Source: Kineococcus aurantiacus
Lineage (GTDB): Bacteria; Actinomycetota; Actinomycetes; Actinomycetales; Kineococcaceae
DNA length: 64,000 bases
Reading direction: 5' to 3'
Assembly: GCF_013409345.1 (NCBI RefSeq)
Contig: NZ_JACCBB010000001.1
Location: 1,364,001 to 1,428,000 of the forward strand
Position numbers and translations under genes: made by a program. This document shows positions 26,618 through 33,376 of this stretch, piece after piece. The notes below the pieces were generated by a model, which saw nothing but the letters and a program-made list of their open reading frames with translations, made no database searches and had not been told where the DNA came from. The stretch's first letter is position 1; each line of letters opens with the position of its first letter.

Positions 26618-27325
26618 GTGCAACGAGTCCTGTGGATCACCGGCGCCGGGTCCGGCATGGGCCGGGCCGTGGCCCGGTCCGCCGCGGCGGCCGGGTGGAC
26701 GGTCGTCCTGTCGGGACGGCGCGCGGAGGCGTTGCGGGACACGGCGTCCGGCATCGACGGGACGACCCTGCAGATCCCGCTGGACGTGCGCGACCGGGAC
26801 GCCGTCCGCGCCGCGCGGGACCGCGTCGTGGCGGAGTTCGGCCGCCTCGACGCCCTCGTGCTCGCCGCGGGGCGGAACACGCCGCAGCGGCAGTGGGACG
26901 ACCAGGACGTGGACACCTTCCAGGACGTCGTGGCCGTGAACCTGAACGCCGTCGTCACCGTGGTCGACGCCGCCCTGCCCGACCTGCGCGCCAGTTCCGG
27001 GCTCGTGGTCGTCGTCTCCTCGTACGCGGGCTGGGCCTTCCACCCCAACGCCGGGGTCGCCTACTCCGCCAGCAAGAGCGCCCTGTCCTCCGTCGTGCGC
27101 ACCCTGAACGCCGGCGAGGCCGCGCACGGGGTCCGGGCGACCCACCTGTGCCCCGGCGACGTCGCCACCGACTTCCTCGACCAGCGCCCCGTCGTCCCCG
27201 ACGCCGCGGCCCGCGAGCACATGCTCACCCCCGACGACGTCGCGCGCACCGTGCAGTTCGTCCTGGACTCCCCCGCGCACGTGCGGATCGACGAGCTCGT
27301 CGTCTCCCCCGTGCCCCGGCGGTGA
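26618..27325 (+). CDS. Short-chain dehydrogenase/reductase (SDR)
   Basis: A 235-residue SDR. TGAGSGMGRAVARS binds the nucleotide; the serine of VVSSYAGW and YSASKSALSSV carry the catalytic Ser, Tyr and Lys. SGRRAEALRD after beta-2 has arginines, pointing to NADPH rather than NADH. The usual NNAG motif is replaced by LAAGRN, seen in some divergent SDRs. GTG at 26618 follows CGAGGAG. Its stop overlaps the GTG of the FCD regulator (GTGA), so the two are coupled. Confidence 0.9.
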   Translation: MQRVLWITGAGSGMGRAVARSAAAAGWTVVLSGRRAEALRDTASGIDGTTLQIPLDVRDRDAVRAARDRVVAEFGRLDALVLAAGRNTPQRQWDDQDVDTFQDVVAVNLNAVVTVVDAALPDLRASSGLVVVVSSYAGWAFHPNAGVAYSASKSALSSVVRTLNAGEAAHGVRATHLCPGDVATDFLDQRPVVPDAAAREHMLTPDDVARTVQFVLDSPAHVRIDELVVSPVPRR

Positions 27326-27963
27326 GGAGCCCGGCGTTCCAGCGGGTCCTCGACGACGTCGGTTCCGCGGTCGTCGACGGGCGGCTCCCGGCGGGTTCGC
27401 GCACGTCGGTCGAGGCGCTCGTCGACCGGACCCTGGCCTCGCGCAGCGTCGTGCGCGAGGCCACCCGCGTCCTGGCCTCCCTGGGGCTGCTGACCGCCTC
27501 CCCCCGGGTCGGGCTGGTGGTCCGGCCGGCCGCGCAGTGGAACCTGCTGGACCCGCAGGTGGTCCGCTGGCGGTTGTCCGGACCGGACCGGGAAACCCAG
27601 ACCCGGGAACTGCGTGAACTCCGGCAGGTCCTGGAACCGGCTGCCGCGCAGGCCGCCGCGCGCAACGCCGACGACGCCACCCGCACCCGGCTGCGGGGGC
27701 TGGCGCGGGAACTGCGGGCCCCGGGCGGGCTCGCGCGCGCCGACGCCGAGCTGCACGACCTCCTGCTGCGCGCGTCGGGGAACGCGACGTTCGCCGCGCT
27801 CGGCGCGGTCGTGGGCCTGGCGGTGGCCGACCGCGCCGGCGTGCGCCCGGCCGCCCACGACGTGCGGCTGCACACCGCGCTGGCCGGTGCCGTCGCCGAC
27901 GGCGAGGCCGCCGCGGCCGGTGACCTCGCGCGCGAGATCGTCGCCCGGACCTCGGCCCGGTGA
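27322..27963 (+). CDS. GntR/FCD-family regulator (sugar-acid type)
   Basis: A 213-residue regulator. The winged helix (VDGRLPAGSRTSVEALVDRT, SRSVVREATRVLASLGLL) is followed by WNLLDPQVVRWRL, a linker typical of FCD regulators of hexonate metabolism such as DgoR. The helical FCD domain has LRQVLEPAAAQAAARNA and DAELHDLLLRASGNATF. It is shorter than average (usually about 230-240). It is coupled to the SDR gene by GTGA, so it probably controls the SDR pair in response to a sugar acid or related compound. Confidence 0.87.
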   Translation: MRSPAFQRVLDDVGSAVVDGRLPAGSRTSVEALVDRTLASRSVVREATRVLASLGLLTASPRVGLVVRPAAQWNLLDPQVVRWRLSGPDRETQTRELRELRQVLEPAAAQAAARNADDATRTRLRGLARELRAPGGLARADAELHDLLLRASGNATFAALGAVVGLAVADRAGVRPAAHDVRLHTALAGAVADGEAAAAGDLAREIVARTSAR

Positions 27964-27965
27964 GT

Positions 27966-28496
27966 TCACGCCAGCGAGTCGACGACCGTGACGAGCGGGG
28001 CGTACAGCCGCAGGGCGTCCAGCGCGCGGTCGTGGTCGGCGTCGCTGGCCCCGGCGCACGCGTCCGCGACGACCGTGACGGCGATGCCGTCGTCGGCGGC
28101 CGGCAGCACCGTGGACAGCACGCAGCAGTCGGTGGAGACCCCGCCGACGACCAGCGGCGACGACCCGGTGACGGCCGCCAGTTCCGGGCCCCACTTGCCG
28201 AACGTGGGGCGGGTGACGACGGGGAACCCCCGGCCGGTGAAACCGTCGACGACCTCGTACAGCGGGTCGTCGTCGGGGACGAGGGCGAACGGGAACTGCT
28301 CGTAGTACGCCGCCCAGGCCCCCTGCGGCGCGGCGGGGGCGACGAAGCGGGTGAGCACGACGTTCGGCGCGAAGCGCTCGGCGAGCCGGGCGCACGCAGC
28401 CGCCGCGGCGTCGAACCGCGGCGCGGCCCACGGGCTGCCGGGCGCGCCGAAGATGCGCTGCAGGTCGACGAGGACGAGCCACGGCGTCTGGGTCAC
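27966..28496 (-). CDS. Isochorismatase-family cysteine hydrolase
   Basis: A 176-residue single-domain hydrolase of the nicotinamidase/isochorismatase fold. The catalytic triad can be read: Asp in LVLVDLQRIF near residue 10, Lys in RPTFGKWGPEL, and Cys in GGVSTDCCVLSTV. A cis-peptide GG-V precedes the cysteine as expected. The substrate is unknown; amides of nicotinamide or carbamoyl type are usual. It is divergent from the RidA gene (51 bases between starts), a frequent pairing in nitrogen-compound breakdown. Its stop faces the FCD regulator stop only three bases away. Confidence 0.88.
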   Translation of the reverse strand: MTQTPWLVLVDLQRIFGAPGSPWAAPRFDAAAAACARLAERFAPNVVLTRFVAPAAPQGAWAAYYEQFPFALVPDDDPLYEVVDGFTGRGFPVVTRPTFGKWGPELAAVTGSSPLVVGGVSTDCCVLSTVLPAADDGIAVTVVADACAGASDADHDRALDALRLYAPLVTVVDSLA

Positions 28497-28547
28497 CGTC
28501 CGGACGCTACGGCACCGCGGGCCGCCCGGGTGCGGCAGAGTCCTCCC

Positions 28548-28937
28548 GTGAGCACTCGTCAGCTCGTCTCCAGCGGCGGCACCTGGGAACCCCTCGTGGG
28601 CTACTCGCGCGCGGTGCGCGTCGGCGACCACGTCGCCGTGGCCGGCACGACGGCCGCCTCGCCGCAGGGCCCCGTCGGCGGCGACGACATCGCCGAGCAG
28701 ACCCGCACCTGCCTCGTCCGGATCCGCGCCGCCCTGCTGGAGGCCGGGGCGACGCTCGAGGACGTCGTGCGCACGCGGCTGTTCGTCACCGACATCTCCC
28801 GCTGGGAGGAGGTGGGCCGCGTGCACGGGGAGTTCCTCGGGCACGTGCGGCCCGCCGCCACGATGGTCGAGGTGAGCCGGCTCATCGAACCCGGGCTGCT
28901 CGTGGAGGTCGAGGCCGACGCGATCGTCACCCGGTGA
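28548..28937 (+). CDS. RidA-family (YjgF/UK114) protein
   Basis: A 129-residue RidA homologue. VGYSRAVRVGDHVAVAGTTA is the N-terminal strand set, EQTRTCLVRIRAALLEAGATLEDVVRTRLFVTD the central helix region, and RPAATMVEVSRLIEPGLLVEVEADA carries the arginine that binds carboxylates in active RidA. RidA deaminates reactive enamine/imine intermediates made by PLP enzymes; this subgroup could have another role. GTG start. Its last codons overlap the convergent small gene at 28927 by 11 bases. Confidence 0.92.
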   Translation: MSTRQLVSSGGTWEPLVGYSRAVRVGDHVAVAGTTAASPQGPVGGDDIAEQTRTCLVRIRAALLEAGATLEDVVRTRLFVTDISRWEEVGRVHGEFLGHVRPAATMVEVSRLIEPGLLVEVEADAIVTR

Positions 28938-29193
28938 CGGGGCGCAGGTGCTCGGCCTCGACCCACGCCTCGACGAGCACGGGCTCGTCCCCGGGCACCA
29001 CGTAGACGACGCGACCCCGCCACCCGCCCGGGTCCCGGACCCAGGACACGACGATGCCCGGCCACGGGTCCCCGCCCTCGGGTGAGCGGACCCAGCAGTG
29101 GCGCACGGCCGGTTCCTCCCGCCGGGCCCGCTGCTCGCGGACGACCTCGTACAGCGGGCGCTGCCCGTCCCTGCGCAGCTGGCCACCGGACAC
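28927..29193 (-). CDS. Small SOS-controlled protein, function unknown
   Basis: An 88-residue protein I cannot assign. Readable motifs are RHCWVRSPEGGDPWPGIVV, then WRGRVVYVV and VLVEAWVEAEHLRPV; the composition suggests a small beta-barrel. No signal peptide or helix span. A perfect actinobacterial SOS box lies 22 bases upstream of the GTG, so LexA repression and DNA-damage induction are expected. From memory, small proteins with RHCWV/WPG/EAW motifs occur beside error-prone polymerase genes in actinobacteria; no polymerase gene is in this window. It overlaps the RidA gene tail to tail. Confidence 0.75.
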   Translation of the reverse strand: MSGGQLRRDGQRPLYEVVREQRARREEPAVRHCWVRSPEGGDPWPGIVVSWVRDPGGWRGRVVYVVPGDEPVLVEAWVEAEHLRPVTG

Positions 29194-29214
29194 CCCACGA
29201 GGATGCCACGGGAT

Positions 29215-29228
29215 CGAACAGGTGTTCG
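29215..29228 (-). promoter_or_regulatory. LexA (SOS) box
   Basis: CGAACAGGTGTTCG matches the actinobacterial/mycobacterial SOS consensus CGAACRNRYGTTYG at every position and is symmetric out to 16 bases (TCGAACA-GG-TGTTCGA). It lies just upstream of the 88-residue gene starting at 29193 and downstream of arsR. Confidence 0.8.
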
Positions 29229-29268
29229 ACCGGAACCGCGAGGAGGTGCCGCCGGTCGGCGGCGAGGC

Positions 29269-29631
29269 TCAGGGGGTCGGCGCGAGGGCGCGGGCGAGGT
29301 CTTCCAGCCGCCCGCGCACGAGCCGGTAGTACGCCCACACGCCGCGCTTCTCCCGCTCCAGCAGGCCGGCGTCGACGAGCACCTTCAGGTGGTGCGACAC
29401 CGTCGGCTGGGACAGGCCGACGGGCTCGGTGAGGTCGCACACGCACGCCTCCTGCCCCTCGTGGGCGGCGACCAGCGACAGCAGCCGCAGCCGGGTCGGC
29501 TCGGCCACCGCCTTCAGCGCGGCCGCCAGCCGCTCCGCCTCCTGCAGCGAGAGCGGCACCCCGGTCACCGGTGCGCAGCAGCCGGTCGTCCCCGGGGCCG
29601 TCCGCTCGGTCAGGGGCAGCGCCGTCGTCAT
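29269..29631 (-). CDS. arsR: ArsR-family metalloregulator
   Basis: A 120-residue winged-helix repressor. AVAEPTRLRLLSLVAAHEG starts the HTH, VCDLTEPVGLSQPTVSHHLKVL contains the recognition helix, and GLLEREKRGVWAYYRL the wing. Cysteines that could bind As(III) are TTGCCAP near residue 14 and ACVC near residue 60, the second close to the classical ELCVCDL position. The ATG at 29631 is chosen; an earlier in-frame start would overlap one operator. It is divergent from arsM, with two matching palindromes between them. Confidence 0.9.
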   Translation of the reverse strand: MTTALPLTERTAPGTTGCCAPVTGVPLSLQEAERLAAALKAVAEPTRLRLLSLVAAHEGQEACVCDLTEPVGLSQPTVSHHLKVLVDAGLLEREKRGVWAYYRLVRGRLEDLARALAPTP

Positions 29632-29650
29632 GGCCCCAGCATGCCCCAGA

Positions 29651-29668
29651 CATTGACGGGTGTCGATG
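29651..29668. promoter_or_regulatory. ArsR operator 1
   Basis: CATTGACGGGTGTCGATG is an imperfect dyad of the form CATYGAC-N4-GTCRATG. It lies 20 bases upstream of arsR and shares its sequence with operator 2 at 29695-29714. Confidence 0.6.
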
Positions 29669-29673
29669 TCCGA

Positions 29674-29686
29674 GTCCACAGTGGAC
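29674..29686. promoter_or_regulatory. GTCCAC-A-GTGGAC dyad between the ars operators
   Basis: A perfect 6+1+6 palindrome centred between the two ArsR-type sites. It may contribute to promoter structure or bind another regulator; no assignment is possible. Confidence 0.35.
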
Positions 29687-29694
29687 CCACGTAC

Positions 29695-29714
29695 GCATCG
29701 ACGCCCGTCGATGC
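29695..29714. promoter_or_regulatory. ArsR operator 2
   Basis: GCATCGACG-CC-CGTCGATGC is a perfect 9-base inverted repeat, 18 bases before the arsM start. It shares the CATyGAC/GTCrATG arms with operator 1, so one ArsR could control both directions. Confidence 0.7.
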
Positions 29715-29732
29715 CCAGGAGCAGGGGGAGCG

Positions 29733-30602
29733 ATGGTGGACCAGCACGCGCACGAGGCTCCGGAGCAGCTCCGGGAAGAGGTCCGGCAGCGGTACGCCGC
29801 CGCCGCCCGGGTGGTCACCGCCGGCGGACAGGGCTCGTGCGGGAGCGCGGACGCCCTGGAGCAGACCGACGTCTTCGGCGCCGCCCGCTACGGCGCCCGG
29901 GAGCTGGACGGGCTGCCCGCCGGCGCGGTCGCCGCCTCGCTCGGGTGCGGCAACCCGCTGGTCGTGGCCGACCTGCAGCCCGGCGACCGGGTCCTGGACC
30001 TCGGCTCCGGCGGCGGGATCGACGTGCTGCTCTCGGCCGAGCGCGTCGGCCCCACCGGCAAGGCCTACGGCCTGGACATGACCGAGGAGATGCTCGCCCT
30101 GGCCCGGGCGAACGCCGCCGAGGCCGGCGCGGAGAACGTGGAGTTCCTCCTGGGCCGCATCGAGGCCGTCCCGCTGCCCGCGGGCACCGTCGACGTGGTC
30201 ATCTCCAACTGCGTCGTCAACCTGTCCACCGACAAGCCCGCCGTCCTGGCCGAGGTGTTCCGGGTCCTGACCCCCGGCGGCCGGATCGGGATCTCCGACG
30301 TCGTCGCCGAGGACCACCTCACCCCCGCCCAGCGCGCCGAACGCGGCAGCTACGCCGGCTGCATCGCCGGGGCGCTCTCCCGCAGCGAGTACCTCCACGG
30401 CCTGGCCGCCGCGGGTTTCACCGACGCCAGCGTCGAGTTCACCCACGAGGTCGCCGAGGGCCTGCACGGCGCGGTCGTCCGCGCGACCAAGCCCATCGCC
30501 GACCCGGCCGGGGCGGTCGCCGCGGCAGGGGTCGCGGAGTGCTGCGCGGCGCAGGCGCAGGGCGGCGGCACGCACCCGACCGGCTCGTGCGGGTGCCGGT
30601 GA
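29733..30602 (+). CDS. arsM: Arsenite methyltransferase
   Basis: A 289-residue SAM-dependent methyltransferase. Motif I is VLDLGSGGGIDVLLSAERVG, then GLDMTEEMLALARANA and ISNCVVNLSTDKPAVLAEVFRVLTPGGRI. Cysteines in GQGSCGS, SNCVV and YAGCIAG match the conserved As(III)-binding set of ArsM. The C-terminus is cysteine-rich (ECCAAQAQ and SCGCR). It methylates As(III) to methylated, partly volatile forms. ATG at 29733 is preceded by GCAGGGGGAG. It is coupled to the aquaglyceroporin gene by GTGA. Confidence 0.92.
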   Translation: MVDQHAHEAPEQLREEVRQRYAAAARVVTAGGQGSCGSADALEQTDVFGAARYGARELDGLPAGAVAASLGCGNPLVVADLQPGDRVLDLGSGGGIDVLLSAERVGPTGKAYGLDMTEEMLALARANAAEAGAENVEFLLGRIEAVPLPAGTVDVVISNCVVNLSTDKPAVLAEVFRVLTPGGRIGISDVVAEDHLTPAQRAERGSYAGCIAGALSRSEYLHGLAAAGFTDASVEFTHEVAEGLHGAVVRATKPIADPAGAVAAAGVAECCAAQAQGGGTHPTGSCGCR

Positions 30603-31381
30603 CCGTCCCGCTGCCCCGCCGCCTGCTCGCCGAGTTCCTGGGCACCGGCCTGCTGGTCGCGGTCGTCGTCGGCTCCGGCACCGCCGCCCAGCGGCTGTCC
30701 CCGGACGACGTCGGGCTGCAGCTGCTGGAGAACTCCACCGCCACCGTCCTGGGCCTGGCCGTGCTGATCCTGCTGTTCGGGCCCGTCTCCGGCGCCCACT
30801 TCAACCCCGTGGTCACCCTGGCCGACTGGGCGCTGGGGCGGCGCGCCGGGACGGGCCTGCGCGGGCAGGACGTGCTGCCCTACCTCGCGGCGCAGACCGC
30901 CGGGGCCGTCGGCGGCAGCCTGCTGGCCAACGCGATGTTCGACCTGCCCGTGCTGCAGACCTCGGACGAGGACCGGACCACCAGCGGGCACCTGCTCGCC
31001 GAGGTCGTCGCCACCGCCGTCCTGGTGCTCCTGGTCTTCGCCCTGGCCCGCACCGGGCGGGCCGCGATCGCCGCCCCCGCCGTCGGCGCCTACGTCGGCG
31101 CCGCGTACTGGTTCACCAGCTCCACCTCGTTCGCCAACCCCGCCGTGACGGTCGGCCGCGTCTTCACCGACACCTTCGCCGGCATCGCCCCGGCCTCCGC
31201 GGCCGCGTTCACCGCCGCCCAGCTGGTCGGCGGCGTGGTCGGCGCGGGGGTCCTGCTCGCGCTGCACCCCACGGCCGGCGCCGCCGCCGGTGACGTCCTC
31301 GTGCCCCACCCCCAGACCGACCCCGATACCCAGCCCGACACCCAGCCCGACCCCCACCCCGATGCGGAGACCACCCGGTGA
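30599..31381 (+). CDS. MIP-family channel (aquaglyceroporin-like) in an ars operon
   Basis: A 260-residue major intrinsic protein with six hydrophobic segments. The two half-helix loops carry GAHFNPVVT (NPV instead of NPA) and SFANPAVT (NPA). The C-terminal tail is hydrophilic and repetitive (DPDTQPDTQPDPHPD). The GTG at 30599 overlaps the arsM stop, and the gene is coupled to arsC by GTGA. In Sinorhizobium meliloti, AqpS in an ars operon lets As(III) made by ArsC leave the cell by diffusion; the same role is inferred here. No ArsB or Acr3 pump is nearby. Confidence 0.88.
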   Translation: MTVPLPRRLLAEFLGTGLLVAVVVGSGTAAQRLSPDDVGLQLLENSTATVLGLAVLILLFGPVSGAHFNPVVTLADWALGRRAGTGLRGQDVLPYLAAQTAGAVGGSLLANAMFDLPVLQTSDEDRTTSGHLLAEVVATAVLVLLVFALARTGRAAIAAPAVGAYVGAAYWFTSSTSFANPAVTVGRVFTDTFAGIAPASAAAFTAAQLVGGVVGAGVLLALHPTAGAAAGDVLVPHPQTDPDTQPDTQPDPHPDAETTR

Positions 31382-31794
31382 ACCAGAGCAAGCCCAGCGT
31401 CCTGTTCGTCTGCGTCCACAACGCCGGCCGGTCCCAGATGGCCGCCGGCTGGCTGACCCACCTCGCCGGGGACGCCGTCGAGGTCCGCTCCGCCGGCTCA
31501 GCGCCGAAGGACTCCGTCAACCCCTCCGCGGTGGCGGCGATGGGTGAGGTCGGCATCGACATCTCCGACCAGAGCCCGAAGGTCCTCACCCCCGAAGCCG
31601 TCGAGGCCTCCGACGTCGTCATCACCATGGGCTGCGGCGACGCCTGCCCCTTCTACCCCGGCAAGCGGTACCTGGACTGGCAGCTGGAGGACCCCGCCGG
31701 CAAGGGCGTGGAGGCCGTGCGCCCCATCCGCGACCGGATCCGCACCCTCGTCGAGCAGCTCCTCGCGGAACTGGTGCCCGCCGGGGACCGCTGA
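31378..31794 (+). CDS. arsC: Arsenate reductase, low-molecular-weight-phosphatase type
   Basis: A 138-residue LMW-PTP-fold arsenate reductase. The P-loop FVCVHNAGRSQMA has the CX5R nucleophile cysteine and arginine at the N-terminus. MGCGDACPFYPGKRYLDWQLEDPAGK supplies a second cysteine pair region and the conserved Asp loop. It reduces As(V) to As(III), probably with thioredoxin or mycothiol/mycoredoxin; the thiol partner is uncertain. GTG start in GTGA with the channel gene, so reduction and channel export are translated together. Last gene of the operon. Confidence 0.93.
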   Translation: MNQSKPSVLFVCVHNAGRSQMAAGWLTHLAGDAVEVRSAGSAPKDSVNPSAVAAMGEVGIDISDQSPKVLTPEAVEASDVVITMGCGDACPFYPGKRYLDWQLEDPAGKGVEAVRPIRDRIRTLVEQLLAELVPAGDR

Positions 31795-31878
31795 CCCACC
31801 GGCCGCGGACCGGGACCGGTCCACGCCGGGGCGGGACCGGTGCAGTCGTCGGCGACGACGAACACCCGCGGTGCGCCC

Positions 31879-31904
31879 CGCCCGGCGTCCCGGGACGCCG
31901 GGCG
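31879..31904. terminator. Perfect 26-base loopless palindrome
   Basis: Arms CGCCCGGCGTCCC and GGGACGCCGGGCG abut at 31891/31892, ending directly at the stop of the convergent stress-protein gene. It lies between arsC and that gene and can terminate both ways. A longer palindrome of the same design is at 12976-13013. Confidence 0.65.
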
Positions 31905-32786
31905 TCAGGCGCCGGTGAGCGCCGGGTGCCCCACCGGGGGGACCTGCACGCGCTGCCGGTCGCCGGGCTCACCGGTGGGCACGGGGGGCCGTGTCGAGGG
32001 TGGGGGCACCAGCACGACGGGTGAGCGCAGCGTCCGCACCGGCAGGTCCGGCACCGCCCCGGCCGCGACCACGAGCAGGTCCCCCACGCTCAGCCGCCGC
32101 GGGACGACGTCGGCGAGCGGGCCCTCGACCACGTCGGCGTGCACGGGGCGGTGGGTGGCCGCCGACAGCCGCGCCCGGGCGGCGTGGTGCCGGCCGGCGG
32201 CGAGCAGGTGGGCGTGCCGCCGCTCCGCCTCGGCGGACCCCGGCTCCGGTGGACGCGCCCGCCACGTGGTCAGCAGCCGCAGCGGCAGCTCCCGGTCCGC
32301 GGCCCAGGCCGCGACGGCCCCGTCGGTCGCGGTGTCGGCGGCGTCGGCGGTACCGGTGGCGTCAGCGGTGTCGGTGGCGTCGGTGGCGACGACGACGCGG
32401 CGGGCCGGGGTCAGGACGGCCTGCGGCCCCACGAGGACCACGGGCACGGGGCAGCGGGGCAGCACCGCGCCCAGGACCGGGCCGGTCCCCGGGCCCAGGG
32501 GTGCGACGTCGCGCCCGCAGCCCAGGACGAGCTGGGTGCTGTCGGCGGCGGCCACGAGCAGCGCGCGGGCGGTGTCGTCGGTCGTCAGGGTCACGTCGAA
32601 CCGCGGTTCGCGGCCGGCGACCCGCAGCAGCTCCTCCCCCAGCACCGCGTCGAGGTCGCGGTGCCCGGCGGCGGGCCCCAGCAGGACGTGCAGGGGCCGC
32701 CCGGTCGCGGCGCAGTCCTGCACGGTCCAGCGCAGGGCCCGCCGCGAGGCGCCCGAACCGGAGAAACCCACCGTCGTCGCGCGCAC
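31905..32786 (-). CDS. Tandem universal stress protein (two Usp domains)
   Basis: A 293-residue protein with two Usp domains. The first starts VRATTVGFSGSGASRRALRW and ends near GAVLPRCPVPVVLVGP with an ATP-loop-like glycine run. The second starts at RRVVVATDATD and ends SPVVLVPPPSTRPP. Between beta-1 and helix-1 of the second domain lies a low-complexity Asp/Thr/Ala stretch (ATDATDTADATGTADAADTA), from an imperfect short DNA repeat near 32330-32395. That insert may spoil nucleotide binding by the second half. The GTG at 32786 starts the fold; earlier residues are arginine-rich shadow. Confidence 0.8.
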   Translation of the reverse strand: MRATTVGFSGSGASRRALRWTVQDCAATGRPLHVLLGPAAGHRDLDAVLGEELLRVAGREPRFDVTLTTDDTARALLVAAADSTQLVLGCGRDVAPLGPGTGPVLGAVLPRCPVPVVLVGPQAVLTPARRVVVATDATDTADATGTADAADTATDGAVAAWAADRELPLRLLTTWRARPPEPGSAEAERRHAHLLAAGRHHAARARLSAATHRPVHADVVEGPLADVVPRRLSVGDLLVVAAGAVPDLPVRTLRSPVVLVPPPSTRPPVPTGEPGDRQRVQVPPVGHPALTGA

Positions 32787-32897
32787 GCCGCCTCCTCGCG
32801 GTCGGGACCGGGAGCCGCGGTCGTCCCGGTGCTCCCCGATCCTCCCCCCGCGACGGCGGTCGCACAACGGGACGCCGGGGCGGTGACGGTCAGCGCG

Positions 32898-33365
32898 TCA
32901 GCGGGTGCCCCAGTCGTACAGCTGCTTGCGCAGCTTGAGGTAGACGAACGTCTCGGTCGCCTGCACCCCCGGGATGGTCCGGATCCGCGTGTTCACGATC
33001 TCCAGCAGCCCGTCGTCGTCCTCGCAGACCACCTCCGCGAGGACGTCGAAGGACCCCGCCGTCACCACGACGTAGTCGACCTCGGGCAGTTCGGCGAGCC
33101 GGTCGGCGACGACGCGGGTGTCCCCGTCGGCCCGGATCCCGATCATCGCCTGGCGGGCGAAACCCACCTGGACCGGGTCGGTGACCGCGACGATCTGCAC
33201 GACGCCGCCGTCCAGCAACCGCTGGACGCGCTGCCGGACCGCCGCCTCGGACAGCCCGACGGCCTTGCCGATGGCGGCGTAGGACATCCGGCCGTCCACC
33301 TGCAGGACCTCGATGATCCGCTTCGCGACGTCGTCGAGGGTGGAGGTGGGCTGGCGGCCCGGCAC
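32898..33365 (-). CDS. Lrp/AsnC-family regulator of amine catabolism
   Basis: A 155-residue Lrp-type regulator. The HTH is at about residues 10-55 (LDDVAKRIIEVLQVDGRMSY, GKAVGLSEAAVRQRVQRLLD). The RAM ligand domain follows (MIGIRADGDTRVVADRLAEL, YVVVTAGSFDVLAEVVC, TIPGVQATETFVYLKL). It lies directly downstream of the aldehyde dehydrogenase on the same strand with 11 bases between, so it belongs to the amine operon. The strong palindrome at 36805-36831, before the amine oxidase, is its most likely target. Confidence 0.9.
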   Translation of the reverse strand: MPGRQPTSTLDDVAKRIIEVLQVDGRMSYAAIGKAVGLSEAAVRQRVQRLLDGGVVQIVAVTDPVQVGFARQAMIGIRADGDTRVVADRLAELPEVDYVVVTAGSFDVLAEVVCEDDDGLLEIVNTRIRTIPGVQATETFVYLKLRKQLYDWGTR

Positions 33366-33376
33366 GCGCCCCGTCC

